Shown here piece by piece: positions 53,277 through 61,639 of a stretch of DNA of 64,000 nt. Each line of letters begins with the position of its first letter. Position 1 is the stretch's first letter. Both the position numbers and the translations under genes were made by a program. The stretch is from JAPLST01 sp964397565 (GTDB taxonomy: Bacteria > Auribacterota > UBA3054 > JAPLST01): the NCBI GenBank assembly GCA_964397565.1, contig CAYNJC010000019.1, forward strand, positions 1 to 64,000. The letters run 5' to 3'. The notes beneath the pieces are model-generated. The model was not told the origin of the DNA, did no database searches, and saw nothing but the letters and a program-made list of their open reading frames with translations.

Positions 53277-54077
53277 CTATCCCCATTGCAGCCACTCTGC
53301 CACCAGGAAATGCACGCGCTCAATCAGCGCGCTCAAACGCGTCATGAACGTGTTCCCAAAAAACGCGCCGAGCGCAATCATCAAATACCAGCGGCCCAAC
53401 TGTGCCGGCCCTTTGATCACAATGTGCTTGCGCTCGAAGACAAAGAAAAAATACACCAGCACCGAAATCGTGCCGGTGATGAAAATGATGTTCTCGAAGC
53501 TCATCCCGATGCGCGCCAGCAAGCTCAAGCCCGGCTCGATCCGCGCCCCCACCCAGAGCGGCTTGAAGGTCTCGGTGATTTGCGGCAGTAATTGGTTGAA
53601 CGTGTCCTTGAATCCCAGGCCGACGCCGGCGCCCAAGGTGATGCAGAACGTGATCCGGCTCAACCAGAACCAGCGCTTGCTATATTGGAAGTACCACAGC
53701 ATGCCGACGATGCCCGGCACAATCAGCAGGACGCCACTCAACGCCTCGGGCGTCATCCCGGTCGTGAACCAGGTGTGAAAGCCTTGCGCCATCGGCGCAA
53801 ACCATTTGTCAATCAATTGCTGCCGGACAATGACCGCGCAGCCCATGCCGGTCGCGCCACCCAGCAGGATATGCTCGAATGCGCGGTAAAAGGGATTCTC
53901 GCGGTACAGGAAGGTGTAAATCGCCAGCGTGCACATCGCCGCAATCCAGCGCTGAATCCGCAGATACCAGTCGTACTCCGGATCCGTCACCAGCAGCCGC
54001 ACTTCATTGGCGATTAACGCGGCCGACACCAGCACCAGCACGGCTGCCGCAATCTGGCGTTTGCGGTTGTAGGTCAT
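53277..54077 (-). CDS. GlmL-operon membrane protein, 266 aa
   Basis: A polytopic protein with about seven hydrophobic helices, starting MTYNRKRQIAAAVLVLVS. It has conserved-looking charged loops (NPFYRAFEHILLGGATGMG; GARIEPGLSLLARIG). The ATG overlaps the stop of the gene before it (ATGA), and the next gene is 25 bases on. I recognise it only as part of the membrane set that accompanies GlmL-like ATPases; function unknown. Confidence 0.7.
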   Translation of the reverse strand: MTYNRKRQIAAAVLVLVSAALIANEVRLLVTDPEYDWYLRIQRWIAAMCTLAIYTFLYRENPFYRAFEHILLGGATGMGCAVIVRQQLIDKWFAPMAQGFHTWFTTGMTPEALSGVLLIVPGIVGMLWYFQYSKRWFWLSRITFCITLGAGVGLGFKDTFNQLLPQITETFKPLWVGARIEPGLSLLARIGMSFENIIFITGTISVLVYFFFVFERKHIVIKGPAQLGRWYLMIALGAFFGNTFMTRLSALIERVHFLVAEWLQWG

Positions 54078-54949
54078 GCCGCGACCTCCGGTTCGCTCGT
54101 CGCGCGTAACATCAGCATCGCAATGTTGCCGCACACAATCGCGACAAACACGAACAGGGCCGCAAACGACTGCACGCTCACTGTTGCCGTGCCGATCCCC
54201 GGTGCCGCCAGCAGGCGCTCATATGCCGCCGCGCCGGCCGCGCCCGCCAGCAGCCCGCTGATCTGGCCCGCGTCCACATACGGATAGGCATCCGAACTTT
54301 GAATCGCGACGCAGCCGGCCGCGTACGGTGTGCCGTACACACTCTGCACAAAGCCAATCCACGGCACTTCCGCGCGATTCCAGACATACGATACCTTGAA
54401 AATCAAGGAGATGTCGGAAATATCCTGGACCCCGCGCATGCACGCAATCTTCGCCAGCGGCGTGTTGAAAATGTCATTCTGAATCATGCCCGGAATATCC
54501 TTGGAAAAGGCCTGCAGCATCGCGCCCCCCGACGGCGGCGGCGTAATGGCATTCCAGATCACAAAATCGCGCCCGTATTCCTTGCCGTATTCCTGCGCCA
54601 GTTTCATCGCAATGTCGGTGCCGAACTTGATGCCTTCCGGCTGGGTCGTCCACATCATGATGGCAAACGGCAGGTTGCGGATAAACAAGTGCCGCACGAC
54701 CGCGACAAATTGGCCTTCGCATTCGGCGCGAATACTGGCCGCCAGCTCGCAGTCAATGATCACCAGTTTGTCCTGCGGCAGGCGCTCGACCAAGTCATAC
54801 AACTTGCGCGCCGCCGGCGGCACCGGCACCGGCATGCTCGGCCGCCAGAACTCGCACAGCACCACCAGGCACGCAAACAGCGCGTACAGGATCCGCGGAT
54901 CGCAGTACAGCACCTGTTGCCAGAATCTATTTGCGCGTGTTGCGCTCAT
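54074..54949 (-). CDS. GlmL-operon membrane protein, 291 aa
   Basis: One N-terminal helix (residues 18-33), a large soluble alpha/beta domain (about 45-225; DKLVIIDCELAASIRAE, then TTQPEGIKFGTDIAMKLA) and one or two C-terminal helices with a Gly/Ala-rich stretch (QISGLLAGAAGAAAYERL). The domain layout resembles that of the 255-aa DUF6754-like protein at 57239. Its ATG overlaps the stop of the four-helix-bundle gene (ATGA). Confidence 0.7.
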   Translation of the reverse strand: MSATRANRFWQQVLYCDPRILYALFACLVVLCEFWRPSMPVPVPPAARKLYDLVERLPQDKLVIIDCELAASIRAECEGQFVAVVRHLFIRNLPFAIMMWTTQPEGIKFGTDIAMKLAQEYGKEYGRDFVIWNAITPPPSGGAMLQAFSKDIPGMIQNDIFNTPLAKIACMRGVQDISDISLIFKVSYVWNRAEVPWIGFVQSVYGTPYAAGCVAIQSSDAYPYVDAGQISGLLAGAAGAAAYERLLAAPGIGTATVSVQSFAALFVFVAIVCGNIAMLMLRATSEPEVAA

Positions 54950-55395
54950 GCTTGTGAAACTTGATCCTTGCTGCTTCGAGTCCCGCCACCGGCGGGAAAA
55001 CTTGAAACTGGTGCTTTCGTCGCGCGAATGAAGGCGTTCAGTTTTGGTCCCAGTTCATCGATCACCAGTTTGTATTCCGCAATGCGTTGCGGCGATGCAA
55101 TTACTTCGCGCCGTATCAGCTTGCGCAACCACGCCTTGGTTTCCTCAAACGATCCGCGGGCATAGCGATAAAACAGCTTCCGTTCCGCTATGTGAAACCG
55201 GCCGTAGCCCTCGGCAATATTCGCAGCAATGCTGTCCACCGCGTCTGTGGCTTGATAGCCCATCGTGCGTTGCACCTTCTGCGGCCACGCGTCATAATCA
55301 TGCCAGATCATGTCCGACACGCGCTCCGCCAACCGGTATACATCCATCTCATAAATCTCTTTCAAAGGGCTTCGCCAGTTTCGAGTTTCACGCAT
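54946..55395 (-). CDS. Four-helix-bundle protein (S23/bAvd-like) inserted in the GlmL operon
   Basis: A 149-aa protein of the small four-helix-bundle family related to 23S rRNA intervening-sequence proteins and to the Avd accessory protein of diversity-generating retroelements. The family signature is SIAANIAEGYGR (about residues 56-67), followed by FYRYARGSFEETKAWLRKLI. It sits between two operon genes, with TGATG overlap at its start and ATGA overlap at its end. Both ends are made of GAAACT-type heptamers in inverted orientation (see the repeats). Its C-terminal tail (about 20 residues) is read from those repeats. No reverse transcriptase is nearby. Confidence 0.85.
   Translation of the reverse strand: MRETRNWRSPLKEIYEMDVYRLAERVSDMIWHDYDAWPQKVQRTMGYQATDAVDSIAANIAEGYGRFHIAERKLFYRYARGSFEETKAWLRKLIRREVIASPQRIAEYKLVIDELGPKLNAFIRATKAPVSSFPAGGGTRSSKDQVSQA
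54954..55011 (+). repeat. Inverted terminal repeat region, 3' side of the four-helix-bundle gene
   Basis: GTGAAACTTGA (54954-54964), the CCCGCC...GGCGGG palindrome and CTTGAAACTGG (55001-55011). Both GAAACT words recur in reverse complement at 55375-55391, so the gene is bounded by inverted repeats. Confidence 0.75.
55375..55391 (-). repeat. Inverted terminal repeat, 5' side of the four-helix-bundle gene
   Basis: On the minus strand GTGAAACTCGAAACTGG (17 bases). It matches GTGAAACTTGA at 54954 and CTTGAAACTGG at 55001 with a single C/T change each. It lies within the first six codons of the gene. Confidence 0.75.
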
Positions 55396-57239
55396 CACTT
55401 ATCCAGCCCCGCGTAGACGCTCTCATCCATCCCCAGCCAGATGCGCAGGCCGGCCGCCAAGCCACCGATCATAATCCCGATCAACACCCCACGGAACGCA
55501 GAAGAATTTGCCACCATCAATAATTTCTGCGCCAGCCATGGCAGTTGCAGATAGAAAACACTGTCCGGCAACCCATGCGTCAGCCACGCGCCCAGCGGCA
55601 ACTGCCCGATCATCACGATGAATGCCGCTACCATCAACAAGACCGCTTCCGCCGAGCGGATCTTGAACGCGCGATAGGCCGCGCTGATCATGTAAAACGT
55701 GATCGTCGAAAACGTCGCAATGCCGAGCGGCACCAGAAACGCCTTGAACATAAAATCAAAGCCGGTTTTCATCACGTCCGGCGCAAAATCAACCTGCACA
55801 TCCTGCGGCGCAATCTGCACCTGCGTCGCTACACCGGCCCGCAGTTGCGGTACCACCTGCGCGCGTTGCGCCGCCGGAAAGGTGCCGATGTAGCGCACGC
55901 GCAACAGCACCCCCGTCACCGTCGGGCCGCGCGGCAACAGGCACACCTCAGCCGTGACGTGCTTGTCATTGATATTCGTCAGCGTGTTAAACGCCTCCAC
56001 CATGCTCTTCTTCAGGGCCGCTTCAAGTGCGGCCGCCGCCGGCGTCGGCGTGCGGACAATAATCCGCGTGCCGTATTCGCCCGGATTGTTGCCAAGAAAG
56101 GTGAAGACGCCCATGACCACCATGAAAACAAAAAACAAAACGCTGTTGTGCAGCCCTGGCTGGCGCTGCGCAATCCGCTTGCTGTGATACAAAAAGAGAT
56201 TGATCACCGCCATGAACACGGCAAACCCGCCGACAATCATGGTGAAGTCACCCGCCCACTTGATCCCGCGCGTCAGATAGGTCGGCCGCGCTTGCGCCCC
56301 CACTGATTTCATCAGCGTCCCGCTGCTGGTCAACTGTGCCGGCGCACAATACAATTCCGTCAGCACCGGCGCTTGCTCCGGCGCACGCGCCGTCGCCGGC
56401 ACGTGCTCGACACAGATCATTGCCTCAGCCGTCCGCGGCCCCAGCCGATACGCGCAGATTCCCCCGTCCACTAAGTCCATTGTGTCCACTTGGTCCACGC
56501 CATCCGCCAGATCCTGTACCCGCAGCCGGCCCTCGGCCACAAAGTACCCGCGCCAGCGATTCGACACCAACTGCGCATCAAACGCCGTGATCCCCAGCGG
56601 CAGTTGCGCCACGGTTCGCAGCGCGGTCGTTTGCAGCGTCATGTTCGAGAGCGTCGGCCCCTGCGCCAGCACCAAGCCCTTGGTCGCACAAATCAGCGCC
56701 ATCTGCCACAGGCCCTCGTGGTACTGCGCGGCATACCATTGAATCGCGCCCGGCACGTTCCCGTTCGGAGATTTCTGCGATGACCAGAATTGCCCGTTGG
56801 TTGAAAACACCACCGGCCCGCGCCGCCGCCAGGTCAAGCCCGTATCGTCACTGGTCGCATAGCACAGCACCGGCTCGCGTTGCATGTTCTTGCCGATATA
56901 CACCAAGGTCAATGCCGCGCCGTTGGCCTGCACCGCCAATTGGCTCATGCCATAGCGCTCGTATGCCTGAAACAGCGCGGGTTGCAGCACTGGCCGATTG
57001 GGCGTCCGCGTCCACGTGCCGGCCGCGCCGTTCAGCACCAAGCGCCCGATCCCGCACTGCTCCGCGCGATAATGCCCGACATAAAACGCCAGCGTGTTGG
57101 TGCCGAGTACACAACCGGCCGGCGAACGCACTTCATAGCTGTCGAAATCCCCGCCCAGTTTCTCTGGCAGGACGTACTCCAGCACGAAGTACAGTCCGAC
57201 TAGGAACGCCAGGAGTTTTAACGCGCCACGTTTGCTCAT
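55395..57239 (-). CDS. GlmL-operon membrane protein, large (614 aa)
   Basis: An N-terminal helix (KLLAFLVGLYFVLEYVL), then an extracytoplasmic beta-propeller-like part (about residues 30-330) with repeated strands such as ATSDDTGLTWRRRGPVVFST, which reads as an Asp-box (S-x-D-x-G-x-T-W). Four to six helices and a second soluble domain (about 430-510, with LRVRYIGTFPAAQ) follow in the second half. Its start shares one base with the stop of the 255-aa gene (TGATG). No family is recognised. Confidence 0.7.
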   Translation of the reverse strand: MSKRGALKLLAFLVGLYFVLEYVLPEKLGGDFDSYEVRSPAGCVLGTNTLAFYVGHYRAEQCGIGRLVLNGAAGTWTRTPNRPVLQPALFQAYERYGMSQLAVQANGAALTLVYIGKNMQREPVLCYATSDDTGLTWRRRGPVVFSTNGQFWSSQKSPNGNVPGAIQWYAAQYHEGLWQMALICATKGLVLAQGPTLSNMTLQTTALRTVAQLPLGITAFDAQLVSNRWRGYFVAEGRLRVQDLADGVDQVDTMDLVDGGICAYRLGPRTAEAMICVEHVPATARAPEQAPVLTELYCAPAQLTSSGTLMKSVGAQARPTYLTRGIKWAGDFTMIVGGFAVFMAVINLFLYHSKRIAQRQPGLHNSVLFFVFMVVMGVFTFLGNNPGEYGTRIIVRTPTPAAAALEAALKKSMVEAFNTLTNINDKHVTAEVCLLPRGPTVTGVLLRVRYIGTFPAAQRAQVVPQLRAGVATQVQIAPQDVQVDFAPDVMKTGFDFMFKAFLVPLGIATFSTITFYMISAAYRAFKIRSAEAVLLMVAAFIVMIGQLPLGAWLTHGLPDSVFYLQLPWLAQKLLMVANSSAFRGVLIGIMIGGLAAGLRIWLGMDESVYAGLDK

Positions 57240-58006
57240 CACCACAACAATAGATGGGCCAACAAATTCTGCTGCGTCAAAGTGAACACAAGGATGCCCG
57301 CCACAATCAACCCGAGCACGACCAGTTTGCACCAGTCCTGCCCAGCCAGGCTTCCCGTCAACACCGGGTCATGACTGAAATATGCGCCGGCGGCATAGAA
57401 CTCCTCGCCAAAGACGGTGTAGTCGCAGGTGACGATAAAAAACGGCACCTGGAAAAACGTCGGCGTGCAGGCAACCTGGATCGCGCCCGCCTGCTGGCCC
57501 GCCTCGGCGATGATCATCGCCTCAAACCCATATGAGCCAAACAGAAAATTCGCCCCGATCCGCTCGCGCTTGATCCAGCCCGCACACGACATCCCGAACG
57601 CGTTCTGATCGCCCGACAAATAACGAATGTTGTCCTCAACCGCAAACATCCCGCCGCGCCCCATCGCGTCATACGCGTCTTTCCAATACTCCTCGGCCAT
57701 GGCGTACGCCAGCGGCATCGACACCGGCACGTTGACCGGCATGCTCAATTTTGCCGCCTTGCGCGTCACATAGCCCAACACCGCCAGCGAGCAAAACAGG
57801 TTGACGCTCAAATCATCGCGCCCGGGATTGAACATGATCGGGCGATCCTGCTCGGTCGCGCGCCCGATCGCATCGTCAATCACCTCCAGCCCGGCGATCC
57901 GCCGCAGGAAAATGTGCGCGCCATGCCGTGCCCGCTGTATTTGCAGCAGAATGAATGCGGCAAACAGCACGAACAAGATGATCACTGGTGCGCTGGCGTG
58001 TTCCAT
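57239..58006 (-). CDS. DUF6754-like membrane protein, first gene of the GlmL operon
   Basis: A 255-aa protein with an N-terminal helix (residues 6-22), a soluble alpha/beta middle part with RATEQDRPIMFNPGRDD, PVNVPVSMPLAYAMAEEYW, and EEFYAAGAYFSHDPVLTGSL with GQDWCK, and a C-terminal helix. This pattern is what I associate with DUF6754; the family's role is not known. It is the first gene of the minus-strand operon; no strong promoter is visible before it. Confidence 0.7.
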   Translation of the reverse strand: MEHASAPVIILFVLFAAFILLQIQRARHGAHIFLRRIAGLEVIDDAIGRATEQDRPIMFNPGRDDLSVNLFCSLAVLGYVTRKAAKLSMPVNVPVSMPLAYAMAEEYWKDAYDAMGRGGMFAVEDNIRYLSGDQNAFGMSCAGWIKRERIGANFLFGSYGFEAMIIAEAGQQAGAIQVACTPTFFQVPFFIVTCDYTVFGEEFYAAGAYFSHDPVLTGSLAGQDWCKLVVLGLIVAGILVFTLTQQNLLAHLLLW

Positions 58007-58274
58007 TATCCTACGTGTTCCATTGCACTATCCTAAGGGTATACTGTCACAAAACATGAGTGTACCAAATTTCAGATGATTTTTCAAGCACCCCGCGCCC
58101 GCCCCGCACCCGCGCCAAATACAGCACCTCTGTTGAAAGCGGCTTCGAATGCGGGAGCGGCCTCCGTGCCGCGATTTTACAGCAGCATCGCCGGCTGGCA
58201 CCGGCTCCCACATTGCACAGGCATGTTCGCCAGTTGAATTGGTTCCCACTTTCGATCGACACATTTCGCCCACT
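58007..58274. other. Upstream region of the GlmL operon
   Basis: No gene seen. It contains a large imperfect hairpin at about 58148-58217 whose arms read GCGGGAGCGG and CCGGCTCCCAC, a copy of the GTGGGAGCG repeat family also at 3609 and 10983. Confidence 0.5.
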
Positions 58275-58457
58275 TACTAATGAGAGCGCTTTCTACTTTG
58301 CAGTGTCCTTGTAGCCGCCCGCGGTGAGGGCGGCTTCTGCAGCCGCGGTCATCCGCGCCGTTGACGGGATCCACGCCGTTGGCGGGACTCCAAGCAGCTC
58401 CAAGCAGGCGCCCGCGGCCACCATGGGCATGACACCAAGTAAGCGCATTCATTAGTA
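58275..58457 (+). repeat. MITE-like repeat, copy 3 (long form, 183 bp)
   Basis: Complete copy: left end TACTAATGAGAGCGCTTTCT, right end AAGCGCATTCATTAGTA, with the same internal hairpins and 58-base central insert as the copy at 16783. Confidence 0.88.
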
Positions 58458-58638
58458 TGTGGCGCACACAGTCGCCTTCATTGGCGCCCTTCATGCAGCT
58501 TTCTGTCAATTGATATTTCGCGTCGCCGGAACCAGACGCCAATAAAGACATAGAGACATGCAGAAGACCCATCCACGTGCGACGGGCAGCCCCTGCACGC
58601 CAGCGGCACAAACAGTGGGCCACGCATGCCGCGGTTAC

Positions 58639-58659
58639 ATTCGTCGTGCAACGACGAAT
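58639..58659. repeat. Perfect 9-bp inverted repeat
   Basis: ATTCGTCGT, loop GCA, ACGACGAAT in the gene-poor zone after the MITE. Possibly an operator or a fragment of a mobile-element end. Confidence 0.5.
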
Positions 58660-58699
58660 TTCCTCGGCACCGCACACGCCACGGAAGAGCAAAGCGCCC

Positions 58700-58720
58700 A
58701 ATCGACATTTTGTGTCGATT
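58700..58720. repeat. Perfect 8-bp inverted repeat
   Basis: AATCGACA, five bases, TGTCGATT, just downstream (minus-strand sense) of the RHS remnant. Confidence 0.45.
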
Positions 58721-58732
58721 GTCGCTGCGCGT

Positions 58733-58990
58733 GGCAATAGAAATACTCGGTCGTGTTGCCGGCGGCGCCCATGAGCTTGCTGACGAGATTGCCGGTGTAT
58801 TCTTTCTTGACCCAGTCGTTGTTGGGATAGTCAACGCGAACGAGATGACCGGCGGCATCGTAGGTGTTGTCCGTCCAGCGGCCGGCGCGGTCGCGCACGC
58901 GGACGGGATAGCCGGCGGCGTTGTAGACGTTGGAGACGAAGGTATTGTCGGGGTAGATCGCCATGATCAGGCGATCCATTATATCATAAG
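58733..58990 (-). pseudogene. RHS/YD-repeat gene fragment
   Basis: About 85 codons reading YDIMDRLIMAIYPDNTFVSN, YNAAGYPVRVRDRAGRWTDN, TYDAAGHLVRVDYPN and NTTEYFY: three to four YD repeats of the RHS family, whose full proteins exceed 1000 residues. There is no start, no export signal and no core or toxin domain; both sides run into unrelated sequence. A decayed fragment. Confidence 0.8.
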
Positions 58991-59148
58991 CTTGGTGGAG
59001 GATGTAGCGGCCATAAAGAAATATGCGCCCGATTTGGCAATGCGCAATGCATGACACCATCTACCATTTGTTCTGCCCTGCTCTGCCCCCTATGATCTCG
59101 AGCAGCTGCAATAAATTTTATATGTGAACGCCTGATACTATTCTGCCC

Positions 59149-59175
59149 ATATGTGGCAAATGCACGCCTGACCCC
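59149..59175 (+). repeat. Left copy of a 27-bp inverted repeat
   Basis: Starts ATATGTGGCAAATGCACG and ends CCTGACCCC. Its reverse complement, with one mismatch, is at 60960-60986. Together they enclose the PEP beta-helix gene. The GACCCC/GGGGTC end and TCAGGCGTGCA core are like elements found next to REP-associated transposases. Confidence 0.8.
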
Positions 59176-59204
59176 CATTCTTTCTACCTTCCTGCCGCGC
59201 AGAG

Positions 59205-60602
59205 TCAAGCAGCGGCAGCGGGGATTCGGCGCCGCCGCATGGCGCAGCCGAGGTAGACCCACAAGACGCCGATGCCGAGCGGCTCGGGCACGAGTTCATA
59301 CGCACCCAAGTCGATAATGTCATTGTGAACGCGGGGATTGCCCGCGAGATCCAGGGCACCATACACAAGGACGGTGAGGCCCGTGTCAATGCAGGTGTCA
59401 AACTCCCACAGACGGAAATCATTGCCGCCCATGTTCTCGAACACGGGGGCGTTGGTGATCATCATATGGAACTCACTGTTTGTCAGGAACGGCTCCGTGC
59501 AACAGTAGGAATGGGGGAAGTACCCGAGAATATAGCCGTAGTTCTCTTCGGTCGGTGCCGTGTTATAATAGATAATACAATTCTGCGCGAAGCCCCCGAG
59601 GTAGCTGAAAATCCCGCCACCGCGCGATCCCGCCGTGTTGCGCACTATCGTGCAGCTGTAGCACACGCCGAATTGGTTGTGATACACGCCTCCCCCCTGA
59701 TTCGTGGCAATGTTGTCAATGATCAGGGAGTTTCTCACGTTGTTGTGGCCGTTCCCGCTGTCAATATAAACCCCGCCACCCGAGATGCGTGCACGATTGT
59801 TGCTGACGATACAGGCTTCGACGTCCCAAAAGGACTTCAAATAGACGCCCCCGCCAACGTTGGCAACGTTGTCGGAAACAAAACAGTTCTTGACGTCGTG
59901 CGCAGTGTCTATGTTCACCCCGCCGCCGTAAAACGCCGCGCTGTTCGAGGTGATGACACTGTTGCGCAACAGACTATAACTCCTGCCGTAAAGGAACCGT
60001 ACACCGCCGCCATTATTGGCCACATTATGGATGAAGGTGCAGTAGTCCGCCGTGCCGCCGTAATAGCAATCCATCCCGCCGCCGGCATGATCCGCGACAT
60101 TCCCGACAAACACGCAATTCGACACATAGCAGCCGTCAACCATCAGGAGCCCGCCACCACTGCGATTATAGATGTATTCCGCCAGTGGTGACGTGCCGGT
60201 GGTGTGCGTGTGGCCGTTTGACAACGTGAACCCGACGAGCCTTGCGGCATTGGTCATGAACACGCAGCGCACGGCCGACGGGCCATTGGGGCCATCTCCG
60301 ACAATGATGGTGTTCGCGGGACCAGCTTCGCTCATGACGGTGATCCTCTTGGTAATCACCACCCTGTTGGATGAAGCGAAGCCGGGCGTGACCCTATCCC
60401 CAATCGTGTAGATGCCCGTCGAAACAAGAACGGTGTCGCCATCCGAGGCGGCATCGATCGCCGTTTGAATAGTGTTGGCCGCGGTTTTAGGCGTCGCATA
60501 GGGATGTACATTCGCACCGTCGTGTGCGACATAGTAGGATGCGCACAACGCAAGGTGTGCGGTACAGATGATTGTGAGCAGTGATGCGGTTGAGTGTTTC
60601 AT
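59205..60602 (-). CDS. PEP-anchored beta-helix surface protein
   Basis: A 465-aa exported protein. The signal peptide is MKHSTASLLTIICTAHLALC; then YYVAHDGANVHPYATP and AANTIQTAIDAASDGDT open the pectate-lyase-like right-handed helix, whose rungs read GGGVY/GGGMD...C.V..N. The C-terminus has GAYELVPEPLGIGVLWVYLG followed by RRRR: a PEP-CTERM anchor. The layout equals one block of the giant protein at 18617 without PKD. Base composition is less GC-rich than neighbours. It lies inside a 27-bp inverted repeat. The start at 60602 is chosen for the signal peptide. Confidence 0.85.
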   Translation of the reverse strand: MKHSTASLLTIICTAHLALCASYYVAHDGANVHPYATPKTAANTIQTAIDAASDGDTVLVSTGIYTIGDRVTPGFASSNRVVITKRITVMSEAGPANTIIVGDGPNGPSAVRCVFMTNAARLVGFTLSNGHTHTTGTSPLAEYIYNRSGGGLLMVDGCYVSNCVFVGNVADHAGGGMDCYYGGTADYCTFIHNVANNGGGVRFLYGRSYSLLRNSVITSNSAAFYGGGVNIDTAHDVKNCFVSDNVANVGGGVYLKSFWDVEACIVSNNRARISGGGVYIDSGNGHNNVRNSLIIDNIATNQGGGVYHNQFGVCYSCTIVRNTAGSRGGGIFSYLGGFAQNCIIYYNTAPTEENYGYILGYFPHSYCCTEPFLTNSEFHMMITNAPVFENMGGNDFRLWEFDTCIDTGLTVLVYGALDLAGNPRVHNDIIDLGAYELVPEPLGIGVLWVYLGCAMRRRRIPAAAA

Positions 60603-60933
60603 GTTGCTGAGCCGTGGTGATGATAGCGCGATGTGCGGAACGAAATCCAACAAACCGCGAACGAAGTATGTGTATCAGTTTAGACCCAGCGGGCTGACGG
60701 ATACGGCTCGAAGAACCGAGGCGAAAACCAGTGCTCGGACATAGGCTTAGTTTTCACAGGCTGTGGCAACAGCGGGCGCCATCACCCGGCGTTCCCGCAC
60801 ATCCTGCAACTGTTAACAAGTATACCAACAAACTCCGGCAAAGTCAAGGTCAAGACGGCGATTTGCCTCACGCAAAAGGCGAATTGCCGCACTGAAAAGG
60901 TACTCGAAAATGAAACGTTGCCTCACATGAAAA
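60603..60933. other. Spacer with no gene seen
   Basis: Upstream region of the PEP beta-helix gene. No convincing promoter was found. Apart from the 13-bp direct repeat that follows it, nothing stands out. Confidence 0.4.
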
Positions 60934-60959
60934 GGGGAAACCGAGTGGGGAAACCGAGT
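60934..60959 (+). repeat. 13-bp direct repeat
   Basis: Two exact copies of GGGGAAACCGAGT, directly next to the right 27-bp inverted repeat. Confidence 0.7.
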
Positions 60960-60986
60960 GGGGTCAGGCGTGCATTTACCACATAT
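60960..60986 (-). repeat. Right copy of the 27-bp inverted repeat
   Basis: On the minus strand it starts ATATGTGGTAAATGCACG and ends CCTGACCCC. It begins at the last base of the stop codon of the transposase remnant, as expected for an element end. Confidence 0.8.
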
Positions 60987-61186
60987 CATGACAGCCTCGC
61001 CACCAGTCTCTTGAGATGTTTGTCGCGGCGTGCGCAGCAGGCGATCCGACGGCATGCCATCGACACTGCACTCCTGCCAACGCCACCCATCGCCTTCCCT
61101 ATCTCGCGCAGTGTTGCCTGCGCGCCACACCGTTCCCGCGCAAGCCACAGCGCCACCGGCGGCGATCCCGCCAGCGGCGGGATCAA
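60986..61186 (-). pseudogene. REP-associated (RAYT-like) transposase, C-terminal fragment
   Basis: The last 50 or so codons read LREIGKAMGGVGRSAVSMAC then ...RDKHLKRLVARL: the DnaA-like helix-turn-helix tail found on many REP-associated tyrosine transposases (Y1/IS200 relatives). The catalytic domain (HUH and Tyr) is absent, and a CCCGCC...GGCGGG palindrome lies directly at the break (61166-61186). Called on the tail only. Confidence 0.6.
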
Positions 61187-61419
61187 CTGTTAATGCATGA
61201 CCCTACTCTGGCCGACCATTGACGGATCGGCTTGCTCTGCTCGCGTTGCTCTTACTCGAAAAACATTATTGTTATCAAAGCCTGCTTCTGTGCGTTGTCT
61301 GCAAATTGCCATGTGTTCACTTTGCCGGCAATATCGCGATTATGGTGTTGATACCGAAGCATCTTCGGGTACAGGTAGAGCACGTCAGCGACGAACACCA
61401 CCGCTATAGTCACACATAT
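61187..61419. other. Spacer with no gene seen
   Basis: No supported gene. Short frames in all phases have no start signals or family character. Confidence 0.4.
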
Positions 61420-61548
61420 TACTAATGAATGCGCTTACTTGGTGTCATGCCAATTGTGGCCGCGGGCGCTGACCGCGGCTGCAGAAGCCGCCCTCACCGC
61501 GGGCGGCTACCAGGACGCGGCAAAGGAGAAAGCGCGCTCATTAGTAGC
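61420..61548 (-). repeat. MITE-like repeat, copy 4 (short form, inverted, 129 bp)
   Basis: Complete at both ends: TACTAATGAATGCGCTTACT on the left and AAAGCGCGCTCATTAGTA on the right. It lacks the 58-base central insert. It is in inverted orientation relative to the other three copies. Confidence 0.88.
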
Positions 61549-61639
61549 AGGTATTTCCGTGCAAGTGCAGCAAGCGGGAGTCTGGTTGTATTCATGGCGG
61601 GAGAATAGTGCCGGGTGTGTGCAGATCACATTTTCCGAA

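Noticed and set aside
54946..55395. Diversity-generating retroelement
   Set aside because: The Avd-like four-helix bundle is present, but no reverse transcriptase, template/variable repeat pair or target protein was found.
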